64,000 nt of DNA from Mycobacterium sp. Aquia_216 (lineage in GTDB: Bacteria > Actinomycetota > Actinomycetes > Mycobacteriales > Mycobacteriaceae): contig NZ_CP113529.1 of the NCBI RefSeq assembly GCF_026723865.1, forward strand, positions 3,534,001 to 3,598,000, given 5' to 3'. This document shows, in pieces, positions 36,748 to 45,877 of the stretch (positions are counted from its first letter, which is position 1; each line of letters starts with the position of its first letter). The notes below the pieces were generated by a model. The model saw only the letters and a program-made list of their open reading frames with translations. It searched no databases and had not been told where the DNA came from. The translations under genes were made by a program, and so were the position numbers.

Positions 36748-37734
36748 CTAGCGACGGATGTCCAATACGTCGCTCAACGGTCGCCGCGGCGTCGGCTTGG
36801 GGGGCAACTCACCGTCGGGTTCGATCCCAACTCGAATCAAAACCTGAGGTACCACTGCCGAACCGCTGGTGAGATCTCCGATTATGAGCCGGCTGGCTTC
36901 CAACTCCGTGACATGCGTTACCGGACAAGTTGCCAGTCCGACCATCGTGCACTCCAGCAGGATCGCCGAAAGCACCTCGCCGCAATTGAGCGCATCGGCG
37001 CGCGCGTCCCGGGGAGTGGACAGCACCAGGATTTTGGCTTCGTCGTAGGTGCCAGCAGAACTCCGCTCATCGAATGGATCGATGGGGAATCGACGGTTCA
37101 CGTCGACTCTGCGGTTATCGGACTCCGACACCAGCGCACTACTGGGTATTCCTTCGAGCCGTCTCGATGGTGAAGTCCACCAAAGCAATTCATTGTGATA
37201 AACATCGTCATAACGGCGCAAGGCTTCGGTAAGCCGAGCCGCTTCCGCCAACCGCGGCCGCGCGCCGTCGGCCAGTACGTCAAGGATCACCGAATCATTA
37301 TCGAACGAGCTGCGCAACACCGGTTCGAACGACGCCCAGCGCTTCGGCGCACGGAACGGCAGTCGACTGGTCCGGCGACGCAGTATCGCGTCGGCGCGGG
37401 GGCGCCGGGCCGGCGCGACGTACTCGACCGAGGTGAAGTCGATTGAGGCGAGGTGGTCAAGATTGCTCGGGTTGGGAAACCTTTCGACCTTGGTGTCCCA
37501 ACCCACAGCGGCCATCGCGATTCGAAAGTGATCGAGCGCGGCACCGCAGCTGATGATCGCCTCGCGACCTGACGGATCGGTCGAGGTCACCGTTCGGTCT
37601 GGGTCAACGAAGAGCTCGACGTTCGAACTGCTGGCAACCCACCGCCAAGGCTGGCTGTTGTGCAACGAGGGCGCGCGACAGGCCAGCTCGATTGCCGTCG
37701 TCACCTCCTTGACGTCCGCCATCATTTCGGTCAT
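36748..37734 (-). CDS. Acg-like nitroreductase-family protein (copy 1)
   Basis: A 328-residue DosR-regulon protein of the Acg/Rv3131 type: N-terminal IELACRAPSLHNSQPWRWV, a central RRRTSRLPF, and C-terminal CGEVLSAILLECTMVGLATC. Acg-type proteins have a nitroreductase fold that binds FMN but with a lid over it, and are thought to sequester flavin rather than act as ordinary nitroreductases. ATG 37734 is preferred to TTG 37743. A DosR box lies 57 bp upstream. The divergent neighbour is a second copy. Confidence 0.9.
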   Translation of the reverse strand: MTEMMADVKEVTTAIELACRAPSLHNSQPWRWVASSSNVELFVDPDRTVTSTDPSGREAIISCGAALDHFRIAMAAVGWDTKVERFPNPSNLDHLASIDFTSVEYVAPARRPRADAILRRRTSRLPFRAPKRWASFEPVLRSSFDNDSVILDVLADGARPRLAEAARLTEALRRYDDVYHNELLWWTSPSRRLEGIPSSALVSESDNRRVDVNRRFPIDPFDERSSAGTYDEAKILVLSTPRDARADALNCGEVLSAILLECTMVGLATCPVTHVTELEASRLIIGDLTSGSAVVPQVLIRVGIEPDGELPPKPTPRRPLSDVLDIRR

Positions 37735-37790
37735 CGTCCCCAACCTTCCTCCGGCGTGGCACGATCCTCTGGCCTACGAGAATCTGCCGC

Positions 37791-37810
37791 CAGAGTCCTT
37801 CGTCCCCAGC
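37791..37810. promoter_or_regulatory. DosR-like box upstream of Acg copy 1
   Basis: CCAGAGTCCTTCGTCCCCAG. The core AGAGTCCTTSGTCCC recurs at 45714 and, inverted, at 48843, in each case upstream of a DosR-type gene. Confidence 0.65.
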
Positions 37811-37930
37811 GTTGGGTCGTTGGGCCTCGGCGGCAGTCCGGGGCTCTGTTCGTTGACGAAATGGCGGGCGAGTTGTCGACGACGGTTGGGGCTGGCCGTT
37901 CTTGGCGACGCTTGACCTCGGCGACCGGGA

Positions 37931-37950
37931 CGTATGACTCTAGTCACCAA
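37931..37950. promoter_or_regulatory. DosR box upstream of Acg copy 2
   Basis: CGTATGACTCTAGTCACCAA has the two core half-sites GACT and AGTC plus CCAA in register with the DosR consensus, 57 bp before the start of the gene at 38007. Confidence 0.68.
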
Positions 37951-38006
37951 TGTGGTTGCCTTCTAGCGTCAATCGGGAACCGTAAACTCGGCGAAGGGGA
38001 TGACTG

Positions 38007-38984
38007 ATGCGCGCGACGCCGGACGCCGAAGTCCTCAAGAATGCCGTGTTACTGGCGTGCCGGGCCCCGTCGGTGCACAACAGCCAGCCGTGGCGGTGGG
38101 TGGCCGAGGACGGGATTTTGCGACTGTTCGTCGATCGTCACCGGACAGTTCCGGGTACGGACCATTCGGGTAGAGAAGTGATCATCAGTTGCGGCGCAGC
38201 GCTCGATCATCTTCGTGTCGCCATGCTGGCCGCGGGCTGGCACTCGACGATCGAACGGTTTCCCACTCCGGGCGACCCCGACCTACTGGCGTCGGTTGCC
38301 TTCGACCCCGTCAACCACCTCAGCGATACCGAACGAGGCCGCGCAGAAGCGATTCTGCAACGCAGAACCGATCGGCTTCCGCTGGGTCGACCAACATATT
38401 GGGATTTCTTCGAGCCTGTCCTTCGCGGCACGATTGATGACAACCGGGCGAAACTTGACGTGCTCTCCGATGACGTGCGACCACTGCTGGTCGAAGCCGC
38501 TGAGCTCGCCGAAGAAGTTCGCCGCGACGATTTGTCGTATCACCTCGAATTAGATTGGTGGACTTCGCCGTTCGAAGTGAGCGAGGGTGTGCCCCCGAGC
38601 GCATTGGCGTCCGACAAGGAAGACCGCCGCGTTGACGTCGGACGCCGGTTTCCAGTCAGAAGCCACATGAATCGGCGTCCCGAGGTCGCGGTGGACTGGT
38701 CGAAGATCCTGGTGTTGTCTACCCCGGAAGACACCAAGGCGGACGCCTTGAGATGTGGCGAAGTGCTGTCTGCAGTGTTGCTGGAATGCACCATGGCCGG
38801 CATGGCGACCTGCACACTGACCCATCTGATTGAGGTCGATGAATGCCGCGATATCGTGCGTGGCCTAATCGAGCAGAGCGGCTGGCCGCAGGTATTGATC
38901 CGCGCCGGGATTGCACCGCCAATGGAAGATCTTCCGGCGCCTACGCCGCGGACTCCGTTGGCAGACGTTTTTCAGATTCGCTAG
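38007..38984 (+). CDS. Acg-like nitroreductase-family protein (copy 2)
   Basis: A 325-residue paralogue of the divergent copy: LACRAPSVHNSQPWRWV, RRTDRLPLG, CGEVLSAVLLECTMAGMATC. ATG 38007 follows GAAGGGGATG. Divergent arrangement with copy 1 and separate DosR boxes for each suggest duplication followed by independent control from the 272 bp region between them. Confidence 0.9.
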   Translation: MRATPDAEVLKNAVLLACRAPSVHNSQPWRWVAEDGILRLFVDRHRTVPGTDHSGREVIISCGAALDHLRVAMLAAGWHSTIERFPTPGDPDLLASVAFDPVNHLSDTERGRAEAILQRRTDRLPLGRPTYWDFFEPVLRGTIDDNRAKLDVLSDDVRPLLVEAAELAEEVRRDDLSYHLELDWWTSPFEVSEGVPPSALASDKEDRRVDVGRRFPVRSHMNRRPEVAVDWSKILVLSTPEDTKADALRCGEVLSAVLLECTMAGMATCTLTHLIEVDECRDIVRGLIEQSGWPQVLIRAGIAPPMEDLPAPTPRTPLADVFQIR

Positions 38985-39096
38985 CTGCCACAGCGCGCAG
39001 CGGCCAGCCCGGACCAGTTCCCGGGCTTCTTACTTCCCCAAAGCAGGTCACCAACATCGCCTGAAGGGCAAGTCGCACGGAAGGCCGCTCGACGGC

Positions 39097-39139
39097 TGAA
39101 CGACTTTTGGTCCACGCAAGTCAGGACTTTCGCCACCCG
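39097..39139. promoter_or_regulatory. tandem DosR-like boxes upstream of PPOX gene 39174
   Basis: Sites begin at 39097 (TGAACGACTTTTGGTCCACG) and 39120 (GTCAGGACTTTCGCCACCCG), 23 bp apart; each contains GACTTT in register. The nearer ends 34 bp before the gene. Confidence 0.55.
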
Positions 39140-39173
39140 CAATTGCTCGAGGTTCTCCGATAGCGTCATCGCT

Positions 39174-39617
39174 ATGACAGACCAAATCCGGAGCGATGAC
39201 TGGGGCACCATCCTGCCGGTGCACGAATGTTGGGATCTGCTGGCAGCTGTGACACTGGGGCGGCTGGTCACCAGCGTGGACGGCCAGCCCGAGATCTTCC
39301 CGGTGAACTACGTCGTTCAGCGCCGATCGATCCTGTTTCGCACCGCGGAGGGCACCAAGTTGGTCAGCACCGCGATAAACAATCATGTGGTGTTCGAGGT
39401 CGATGACCACACTGTCGCGGAGGGCTGGAGTGTGATCGTGAAGGGCACCGCACGCTCCCTTCATACCAACGAGGAGATCGAGGATGCCGAGCGTGCGCAG
39501 GTATTGCCCTGGACAAATTCTGAGAAGTCGCACTATGTGCGGGTAATTCCCGAGACGGTCACGGGCCGCCGGTTCCAATTCGGCTCATCACGAATGGAGA
39601 AGTCCATTCACGCCTGA
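39174..39617 (+). CDS. pyridoxamine 5'-phosphate oxidase-fold flavoprotein (copy 1)
   Basis: A 147-residue split-barrel protein: LAAVTLGRLVTSVDGQPEIF, PVNYVV, and EGWSVIVKGTAR are typical of the PPOX/F420- or flavin-binding family that includes Rv3129-like DosR-regulon members. It likely binds FMN, F420 or heme in reductive metabolism; the cofactor cannot be told from sequence alone. Preceded by two DosR-like boxes. Confidence 0.85.
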   Translation: MTDQIRSDDWGTILPVHECWDLLAAVTLGRLVTSVDGQPEIFPVNYVVQRRSILFRTAEGTKLVSTAINNHVVFEVDDHTVAEGWSVIVKGTARSLHTNEEIEDAERAQVLPWTNSEKSHYVRVIPETVTGRRFQFGSSRMEKSIHA

Positions 39618-39796
39618 CCGAAAACTCCCACCGCTTCGCGACATCTCCCCCTTGCGTTTCGGCTGAGTGCTCTGACTGACAAGGCTCGCTACGTAGTGCC
39701 GCCTGAGCCGAGGGCAGATGCCGCGGGCGAGGCATGAACTCCAGCGACAACAACACGATTAGCGCCCCGGGAATAGATCTCGACGTCCATCCAGTC

Positions 39797-39813
39797 GACC
39801 CCGTGTCGGGGTC
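39797..39813. terminator. GC-rich hairpin between convergent PPOX genes
   Basis: A perfect 6 bp stem, GACCCC-GTGTC-GGGGTC, lies in the 247 bp between the convergent ends at 39617 and 39865. No U-tract follows, as is usual in mycobacterial hairpin terminators. The rest of 39618-39864 holds no supported gene. Confidence 0.45.
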
Positions 39814-39864
39814 AGGCCGTGGGCACCCCGGTGCGGTGCGCCCGCCGTCACGGTGCGCTGGGCT

Positions 39865-40317
39865 TTACGCCTCCGTCACGACGATGCGAAAGCCGGTGAT
39901 GATGGCGGGTTCGATGGCTACGACCGTGTCAGCGTGGTTGATCCATGGATGGAGTAGTTGCTCGTAGCGCGAAACTTGGTCGGGATCGGTGATGGTGTGT
40001 GCATGCCCGGTGACGACGACGCTCCAGCCCGTCCGAGTCTGGGGGTCAATGCTGTCGGTTTCATAGGCGACGACGATGCCTTCGCGGGATCGCACGGCGG
40101 CAGAGATCGACGCTGTCAGACGGGTGCGAATGATTATCCGGCCTTCGTCCAGCAGATGATTGACTGGGCGGATCGCCGGAAGCGCGTCGAGCGTGAAGAC
40201 GACCCGCCCGTAGCTGATGCTGGCCAGCAACCGTAGCGCCTCACTACTGTCCAACCGTTGAGCGCCTGCGGCGGGCTGCCTTAAGCCCAGTCCACCGTCA
40301 TAGTCTCGGTCGCTCAT
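39865..40317 (-). CDS. pyridoxamine 5'-phosphate oxidase-fold flavoprotein (copy 2)
   Basis: A 150-residue split-barrel protein: [37 protein letters not shown], and [11 protein letters not shown], parallel to copy 1. ATG 40317 is chosen so that the DosR box at 40351 lies upstream; GTG 40350 is an in-frame alternative that would place the start directly against the box. Confidence 0.83.
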   Translation of the reverse strand: MSDRDYDGGLGLRQPAAGAQRLDSSEALRLLASISYGRVVFTLDALPAIRPVNHLLDEGRIIIRTRLTASISAAVRSREGIVVAYETDSIDPQTRTGWSVVVTGHAHTITDPDQVSRYEQLLHPWINHADTVVAIEPAIITGFRIVVTEA

Positions 40318-40327
40318 AAGCTCAAGC

Positions 40328-40370
40328 ATCTGCCGAATAGTCGTCCGCACCTAGGGCCATATGGCCCCAC
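40328..40370. promoter_or_regulatory. DosR boxes upstream of PPOX copy 2
   Basis: CTAGGGCCATATGGCCCCAC at 40351 is near-palindromic and very like the devRS box at 36416. A weaker partner begins at 40328 (AATAGTCGTCC region), 23 bp away. Confidence 0.62.
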
Positions 40371-40496
40371 GTCTGGATGACGACAGCAGGCCGCGGACCC
40401 AGGTCTAGTCGATTAGCGCGGCGATGTCGCGGTCACGTCCACACGTGGTTGGTGACGCCGGCAGCCATGGCCGGGGCGGTCTTTGCCGCCGTTACC

Positions 40497-41033
40497 TCAT
40501 TGCGATCGCCGATGAAGTAAGCGCCGGGCTGAGCGCCGCGATCCCCTCACCGCCCGCGAATTGCGCTTGATTTCGGCCACTGCCCTGCCGACCACTTCGG
40601 ACACGGCACCTTCGACCTGTGGGGTCAAGCCAATGCCATGACCGGTGTCTGCCACTTCGATGGTGAACACCACAAGCGCGTTGGGTACTCGTCCAAGCGC
40701 CTGACCGAGAGCATAACTGCGGCCGATATCGACACTGTGCGAGCTCAATCGATCCGATCCGGTACCCATGTCACTCAGGGTGCAGCGACTGACGCGGCCG
40801 GGGATTGGGGAAGTCACGACCGCGGCATCGATCACCACGGCCAGTCGCGCACCCGACCACGCGTCTACCAGACTCATTGGATCCGCTAGGCCTGTCACCA
40901 CGCCAACATGCGGCAACGCGAGTTCATCTAGCACCGTGGCGGCGACGACGCCCACGCCGTCGTCCTTGCGGTAGCGATTGCCGAGCCCAACCACGACCAC
41001 GCCGCTGCGGAGCTCGCGCGCATCCGCGGTCAC
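40497..41033 (-). CDS. [NiFe]-hydrogenase maturation protease
   Basis: A 178-residue HyaD/HycI-type endopeptidase: N-terminal VVVGLGNRYRKDDGVG with the nickel-ligand Asp, VIDAAV, and HSVDI with the conserved His. It trims the C-terminus of the large subunit after nickel insertion. GTG 41033 overlaps the large-subunit stop by 4 bp, so it is the last gene of the hydrogenase operon. Confidence 0.9.
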   Translation of the reverse strand: MTADARELRSGVVVVGLGNRYRKDDGVGVVAATVLDELALPHVGVVTGLADPMSLVDAWSGARLAVVIDAAVVTSPIPGRVSRCTLSDMGTGSDRLSSHSVDIGRSYALGQALGRVPNALVVFTIEVADTGHGIGLTPQVEGAVSEVVGRAVAEIKRNSRAVRGSRRSARRLLHRRSQ

Positions 41034-42322
41034 CTACGCTGCACCGTCAGCGTCAAAAAGTGTGTCGAGCATGAGATGCATGGGTCGTAACTACGAATCA
41101 ATTTCTCGCACAGTGTGGTCAGCGCGGCGTCATCGAGAGACAGATTGTCGGAGACGATCCGCGCTAGGTCGGCTTCGATGGCGGCCTGGTTCTGCGAAGT
41201 CGGCGGGATGATGGTCGCCGCGGATACCAGCCCGTTCTGGTCGAGCTGGTATCGGTGATATAGCAGGCCGCGGGGCGCCTCACTGACACCGTGTCCGACG
41301 CCGGCACGGGCCGGAACGTCGACGAATGGGCGCGAGGGCCGCTGGTAGTCGGCGATGATTCGCAGCGCCTCTTCGACGGCGTAGACCACTTCGACAGCAC
41401 GGACAATGATGCTGCGGAAGGGATTTCGGCATTGCGCCGATAGCCCGGCACGAGCGGCGGCCTGCGCCGCCACCGGTGACAGCGCCGACGAGTTCAGCGA
41501 ATACCGCGCCAGCGGTCCGGTCAGATGGCGGCCACCGTCGAGTGTCGCGTGTAGGGCAGTGGAATGGGGCACCTGCGACTCGACGACGTGGTTGGCGAAA
41601 TCGGCCACCGCAAACGATGGGCCGGCACTGCGCGCGATGGTGCCATTCTCGATCGGGTACCGGTCGGATGCCGTCAGTGCCAAAAACTCGTGGTCGAATT
41701 CGACATCGGGGAAGTCGAACCCGGATACCCACTCGACCGTAGCCAGCGCGCTGTCCAGCGCCCGACGCAACTGCTCGGCAATCGGCTTGAACTCCAACCG
41801 TGTTGGCACGGAATAGAATCCGCCCAGCCTCACATTGACGGGATGTATGGCCCGCCCGCCAACGAACTCTATCAACTGGTTTCCCGCCTTCTTTAGCGAG
41901 AGCCCGCGCTCGACGACCTGAGCATGGTCGCGGCTCATGCCGACTATGTCCGTGTAGCCGAGGAAGTCCGGCGCGTGCAGCAGGTAGATGTGCAGAACGT
42001 GGCTGTTAATCCATTCGCCGCAGTACAACAGCCGCCGCAGTGCGGTGAGATCCTCGTCCACGTCGATGCCACAGACATCTTCGATCGCGTTGCAAGCACT
42101 GACCTGGTAGGCGACCGGACAGATTCCGCAGACCCGCGCTGTCAGGTCCGGCGGCTCGGTGTACTTGCGCCCGCGCAGGAAAGCTTCGAAAAACCTTGGC
42201 GGCTCATAGATATTGAGCTCAACGCTTTCCAGTGCGCCGTCCTTCAGCGTGACGTGCAGCGCGCCTTCACCTTCCACCCGTGTCAGCGTGCCGACGCTCA
42301 GCGTTCGGGTGGACGGAGTCAC
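41030..42322 (-). CDS. [NiFe]-hydrogenase large (alpha) subunit, group 3b-type
   Basis: A 430-residue large subunit with both nickel-binding motifs: [20 protein letters not shown] (L1) and [10 protein letters not shown] (L2). The C-terminus extends 9 residues past the L2 histidine, the peptide removed by the maturation protease encoded next. Organisation with NAD(P)-linked diaphorase and Fe-S subunits matches bidirectional group 3b enzymes such as mycobacterial Hyh (Hyd3), which act under hypoxia. Confidence 0.92.
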   Translation of the reverse strand: MTPSTRTLSVGTLTRVEGEGALHVTLKDGALESVELNIYEPPRFFEAFLRGRKYTEPPDLTARVCGICPVAYQVSACNAIEDVCGIDVDEDLTALRRLLYCGEWINSHVLHIYLLHAPDFLGYTDIVGMSRDHAQVVERGLSLKKAGNQLIEFVGGRAIHPVNVRLGGFYSVPTRLEFKPIAEQLRRALDSALATVEWVSGFDFPDVEFDHEFLALTASDRYPIENGTIARSAGPSFAVADFANHVVESQVPHSTALHATLDGGRHLTGPLARYSLNSSALSPVAAQAAARAGLSAQCRNPFRSIIVRAVEVVYAVEEALRIIADYQRPSRPFVDVPARAGVGHGVSEAPRGLLYHRYQLDQNGLVSAATIIPPTSQNQAAIEADLARIVSDNLSLDDAALTTLCEKLIRSYDPCISCSTHFLTLTVQRR

Positions 42323-43077
42323 TGCTTGCTCCGCTCGGCGGTAAAGCTGGTGACGTTGACCGTCGAGAACACTCGGTCAACGTCACCGACGGACATCCCG
42401 TCGCGGCGCAGCAGCGGGATCAACGTCGCGGTTTGCGGCGCCGCGGACGGTCCGAAACAGCCGTAGCAGCCACGACGATGCCTGGGACACAATGCTCCGC
42501 AGCCGGCGTGGGTGACCGGGCCCAGACACGGGGTGCCGTCGGCGACGATGACGCACGTCACCCCGCGGAGTTTGCACTCGGTACACACAGTCTTGGCCGG
42601 CAACCGCGGTTTGCGCCCGACCAGCAGCGCCGCGAGAGTGTCGAGCAGCTGTCCGCGGTCGATCGGGCAGCCCTGCAGTTGGTAGTCAACCTGGACGTGG
42701 GCCGACGCCGGCGTGGAGGTAGCGAGCGTATCGATGTACTCCGGATCGGCATAGACCACCGAGGTGAACTCGGCGATGTCGGCGAAATTGCGCAGCGCCT
42801 GCACTCCCCCGGCCGTCGCGCAGGCGCCGATGGCGACAAGCAATTTCGACTGGTTCCGGATTTCGCGGATGCGTTCCTCGTCGCGCCGGGTGGTGATCGA
42901 GCCCTCGACCAATGACACGTCGTATGGCCCGCCGACCATTGCGCTGGATGCCTCGGCAAAGGTGGCGATCTGCACCTGGTTGGCGAGGATGAGTAACTCG
43001 TCCTCGCAGTCCAACAGCGTCAGCTGGCATCCGTCGCACGAGGCGAATTTCCACACGGCCAGCGTGGGTGGACTCAT
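42319..43077 (-). CDS. [NiFe]-hydrogenase small (delta) subunit
   Basis: A 252-residue small subunit with Fe-S cysteines: [13 protein letters not shown] (proximal cluster), [17 protein letters not shown], and [20 protein letters not shown] then CYGCFGP for the distal clusters. It conducts electrons from the nickel site to the diaphorase part. The start overlaps the preceding gene closely and its stop overlaps the large subunit by 4 bp. Confidence 0.92.
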   Translation of the reverse strand: MSPPTLAVWKFASCDGCQLTLLDCEDELLILANQVQIATFAEASSAMVGGPYDVSLVEGSITTRRDEERIREIRNQSKLLVAIGACATAGGVQALRNFADIAEFTSVVYADPEYIDTLATSTPASAHVQVDYQLQGCPIDRGQLLDTLAALLVGRKPRLPAKTVCTECKLRGVTCVIVADGTPCLGPVTHAGCGALCPRHRRGCYGCFGPSAAPQTATLIPLLRRDGMSVGDVDRVFSTVNVTSFTAERSKQ

Positions 43078-43935
43078 CTAGAGCTCCTTGATCTGAAGCA
43101 GTGGTCCCGCTACGTCATAACCGACGACGGGCCCGTCGCGGCAGAGCAGCAGCGGACCCAGCTGGCAATGACCGCACCAGCCGATCCCGCACTGCATATT
43201 CCGTTCCAGTGACACCCGAATATCATGGGCGGCTACGCCTTTCGCCACCAGAACCTCAGCCCCGAAGCGCAGCATCGGCTCCGGGCCGCACAGGAACGCG
43301 GTGGTGCGGTCGGGGTCCAGCGTCAGGCGGCGCAGCGGCTCGGTGACCAATCCAACTTCACCGTGCCACCCTTGAACCGGGATGTCGACGGTGACGTGTA
43401 GTTCGATCCGCGGGTCTTCGGCCCACTTCTCGAGTTGGGCCGCGAATACGAAGTCAGCCCGTGATCGGGCACCCACGACGAGCATCACCTTGCCGTATTG
43501 TGACCGCTGGGCCAACGCGCCAAGGATCGCCGGACGGAGCGGGCACAGCCCCACCCCACCGGCAACCAGGACCAAATCCCGGCCGGCGGCCTCAGCCAAA
43601 CCCCAGGCGGTGCCGAATGGACCCCGCACCCCGACCACCGTGCCCAGTTGGGCATCGTGTAAAGCTCGGCTGACCGCGCCGACCGCGCGGATTGTGTGGG
43701 TGATTGAGCCGTCGGTGACGGTGGGATCGCCGCTGATCGAGATCGCCGCCTCGCCAACGCCGAATGCGTAGAGCATCATGAATTCTCCCGGCTCCGGTGA
43801 CCGCAGTGCCTCGCCGACCGGTTCCAGGCATAACGTCGCCGAATCCGGGCTTTCCACAACGCGACTGCGCACCCGATACGGGACCGGCGCCATCGCCGAC
43901 GTCGTCGGCGCTTCCCTGGTCGCCCCGTCAACCAT
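43078..43935 (-). CDS. hydrogenase FAD/NAD(P)-binding (gamma) subunit
   Basis: A 285-residue ferredoxin-NADP reductase-like protein: FAD-binding barrel (GEFMMLYAFGVGEAAISISG), NAD(P)-binding region (LVLVAGGVGLCPLRPAI; FLCGPEPMLRFGAEV) and a C-terminal [2Fe-2S] motif CGIGWCGHCQLGPLLLCRDG. It transfers electrons between NAD(P)H and the hydrogenase. Overlaps the Fe-S subunit upstream by 8 bp. Confidence 0.92.
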   Translation of the reverse strand: MVDGATREAPTTSAMAPVPYRVRSRVVESPDSATLCLEPVGEALRSPEPGEFMMLYAFGVGEAAISISGDPTVTDGSITHTIRAVGAVSRALHDAQLGTVVGVRGPFGTAWGLAEAAGRDLVLVAGGVGLCPLRPAILGALAQRSQYGKVMLVVGARSRADFVFAAQLEKWAEDPRIELHVTVDIPVQGWHGEVGLVTEPLRRLTLDPDRTTAFLCGPEPMLRFGAEVLVAKGVAAHDIRVSLERNMQCGIGWCGHCQLGPLLLCRDGPVVGYDVAGPLLQIKEL

Positions 43936-45058
43936 CGCCGGCCATCTTGTTCATTTCTGCGGTGATGTCAATACCGGTGGGACACCAAGCGATACATCGC
44001 CCGCAGCCGACGCAACCCGACATGTCGAACTGGTCATGCCAAGTGCCTAGCTTGTGGGTCAACCAATGCCGGTAACGCGACCGGCCAGATTGGCGGACGC
44101 TGCCGCCGCCGTGGACGAAGGTGAAGTCGAACTCAAAACACGACGCCCAGTGTCGCCAGCGCTCGGCGTGGTCACCGGTGAGATCGCTGACGTCTTCAGT
44201 GCTGGTGCAAAAGCACGTCGGGCACACCATCGTGCAGTTGCCGCAGGTCAAACAGCGACCGGCAACCTCGTCCCACTGTGGCGACTCGCGTGAATCAATC
44301 AACAGATTTCGCAGGTCCACGTCCGGCATCTGGCGGCCCATCCGGTCGCCAGCGGCCTCGACATCGGCACGCGCGCAATGGATTTCCTCGCTATCGGCCG
44401 TCCGGTGCGGCACCGCCGCGAGCACATCGGCGCCTTCCTGACTACCGATGTCGACAAGGTACGACGGCGCATCACCTTCGAGGCGCTCGGTCAAAGCGAG
44501 ATCGTAGTCCGGTCCAACCGCTGGACCGGTGCCCATCGACGCGCAGAAGCAAAGGCCGCCCGGTTCCGTACAGTTCACGGCGACCACGAAGGCCTTCCGC
44601 CGGCGACCGACGAAAAAGCTGTCAGGGTACTCAGAACGACCGAGCACCCGGTCGAGGGTGGCAATGGCGGCCAGGTCGCATCCCCGCACACCGAAGAATG
44701 CGTACCGCGGGGCCTCCTCTTCGGATTGCTGATCGGTCGTCCCGTCCCGAGTACCAGCCCACAGTCGCTGCCGTGGTGGGTGCAAGAACTTTTTCCAGGA
44801 CTGCGGCCCGGCTGAATGCCCGAATGCCGCCTCATCCTCGCGGCTGCGCACCCGATAGTGGCCTGGACCCACATCGACACCCCAGCCGCGCGGCAGGTCG
44901 GCCGCCGACTCCAGTTCTGCCAGCACAATCGCGTTGTCCCGCAAGGTCGGACCGACCACGCGATAGCCCCGCTCAATCAGCACCTCGACAAGGCAATGAA
45001 GCGCAGCCGCGTCGAACGAAGCGAGGTCGGAGTCTTTGCCGTGTCGAGCCATCGACAT
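43928..45058 (-). CDS. hydrogenase 4Fe-4S (beta) subunit
   Basis: A 376-residue protein with a large N-terminal domain (FFGVRGCDLAAIATLDRVLG; CTEPGGLCFC) and a C-terminal pair of [4Fe-4S] motifs CLTCGNCTMVCPTCFC and CVGCGRCIAWCPTGIDI. It links diaphorase and hydrogenase modules in group 3b enzymes. ATG 45058 is favoured; an upstream frame overlaps the Rv1733c-like gene. First structural gene of the operon, 8 bp after that gene. Confidence 0.9.
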   Translation of the reverse strand: MSMARHGKDSDLASFDAAALHCLVEVLIERGYRVVGPTLRDNAIVLAELESAADLPRGWGVDVGPGHYRVRSREDEAAFGHSAGPQSWKKFLHPPRQRLWAGTRDGTTDQQSEEEAPRYAFFGVRGCDLAAIATLDRVLGRSEYPDSFFVGRRRKAFVVAVNCTEPGGLCFCASMGTGPAVGPDYDLALTERLEGDAPSYLVDIGSQEGADVLAAVPHRTADSEEIHCARADVEAAGDRMGRQMPDVDLRNLLIDSRESPQWDEVAGRCLTCGNCTMVCPTCFCTSTEDVSDLTGDHAERWRHWASCFEFDFTFVHGGGSVRQSGRSRYRHWLTHKLGTWHDQFDMSGCVGCGRCIAWCPTGIDITAEMNKMAGDG

Positions 45059-45066
45059 ATCATTCG

Positions 45067-45645
45067 TCAACGTTGGTTCGTCCGGCCGCCGTTTTCCTGC
45101 ATGCATGTGATCTCACGCTCCCACTGAGCGTCACGCGCTCTGTCTAGCCGCGAGCGCACGCTGGTGAGCAGTGACGTCATGCCGATACCTACAAGTAGCA
45201 ATGCCGCCATGGCGGTGGCGAACGCGTCGCCGACGGCTTGCCATGTCGGGGTTGGCGGGGCCACCGGATGGCCGTCGTTGTCTACCCAGATTTCGATGCG
45301 ATCACCCACCTTGGCTGCATGGGTGAGTTCAACCGGACCCGTGTGTTCGCCCGTCGTGGCCGCCCACATCGCCTGTACGACATTCATTCCCGAGCCGTCA
45401 GGTGCCGTCTCAATAACTGTTGCGACGACCGCATGGCGTTCACGCGCCTCCTCGACGTACACCCGATCGCGCACGCTATAGGTGATGCCGCCCGCCACCC
45501 CGGCTAAGGGAATCGCCAGCAGAGACGCAACCAACACCGCCAACTTCACCAACGCTTCAATGCGATCGGCGCGCCGAAGCAACTGATTGCGGCCAAAGAT
45601 GTGAGCAAGCCCCCAGCAATTGGGGTCTAACGTAAACGTTTCCAT
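45067..45645 (-). CDS. Rv1733c-like DosR-regulon membrane protein
   Basis: A 192-residue protein with two transmembrane segments, LVKLAVLVASLLAIPLAGVA near residues 30-50 and AMAALLLVGIGMTSLLTSV near 150-168, and an extracytoplasmic loop between (GDRIEIWVDNDGHPV), the layout of Rv1733c, a DosR-induced antigen. ATG 45645 has GGA 7 bp upstream. Immediately upstream of the hydrogenase genes and likely on the same transcript. Confidence 0.85.
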   Translation of the reverse strand: METFTLDPNCWGLAHIFGRNQLLRRADRIEALVKLAVLVASLLAIPLAGVAGGITYSVRDRVYVEEARERHAVVATVIETAPDGSGMNVVQAMWAATTGEHTGPVELTHAAKVGDRIEIWVDNDGHPVAPPTPTWQAVGDAFATAMAALLLVGIGMTSLLTSVRSRLDRARDAQWEREITCMQENGGRTNQR

Positions 45646-45713
45646 CACAACTCCATTGAGCGCCAATGGTTTTATTTGTCAGCTCAATCGTCCGTCCCGT
45701 GCGGTTCCAGCAT

Positions 45714-45755
45714 CCAGAGTCCTTGGTCCCCGTCGCCAAGGACCGGAGTCACCGA
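45714..45755. promoter_or_regulatory. tandem DosR boxes upstream of Rv1733c-like gene and hydrogenase operon
   Basis: Sites begin at 45714 (CCAGAGTCCTTGGTCCCCGT) and 45736 (CCAAGGACCGGAGTCACCGA), 22 bp apart, 69-110 bp upstream of the start at 45645. Confidence 0.68.
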
Positions 45756-45877
45756 CCGCACGCCAGGACTTGGTGGTCGCGCCCGTCGAAGGCCGGGATC
45801 GGGTTCCGCCTGAGCCGAAGCTGTAGCGCAGCGCGGAGTCGGCCCGCAAGCCAGGTGAAAGCCCTTGGAAATCGGTT

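Noticed and set aside
37730..37749. TTGGGGAC at the start codon of Acg copy 1 as a DosR box
   Set aside because: Only the left half matches and it overlaps the start codon; the site at 37791 is better placed.
39734..39967. 77-codon plus-strand frame across the convergent PPOX gene ends
   Set aside because: It overlaps a hairpin and the tail of the real minus-strand gene and has no domain features.
44278..45147. 289-codon plus-strand frame over the hydrogenase Fe-S subunit
   Set aside because: It is Arg/Pro-rich without domain character, while the opposite strand has two ferredoxin motifs.
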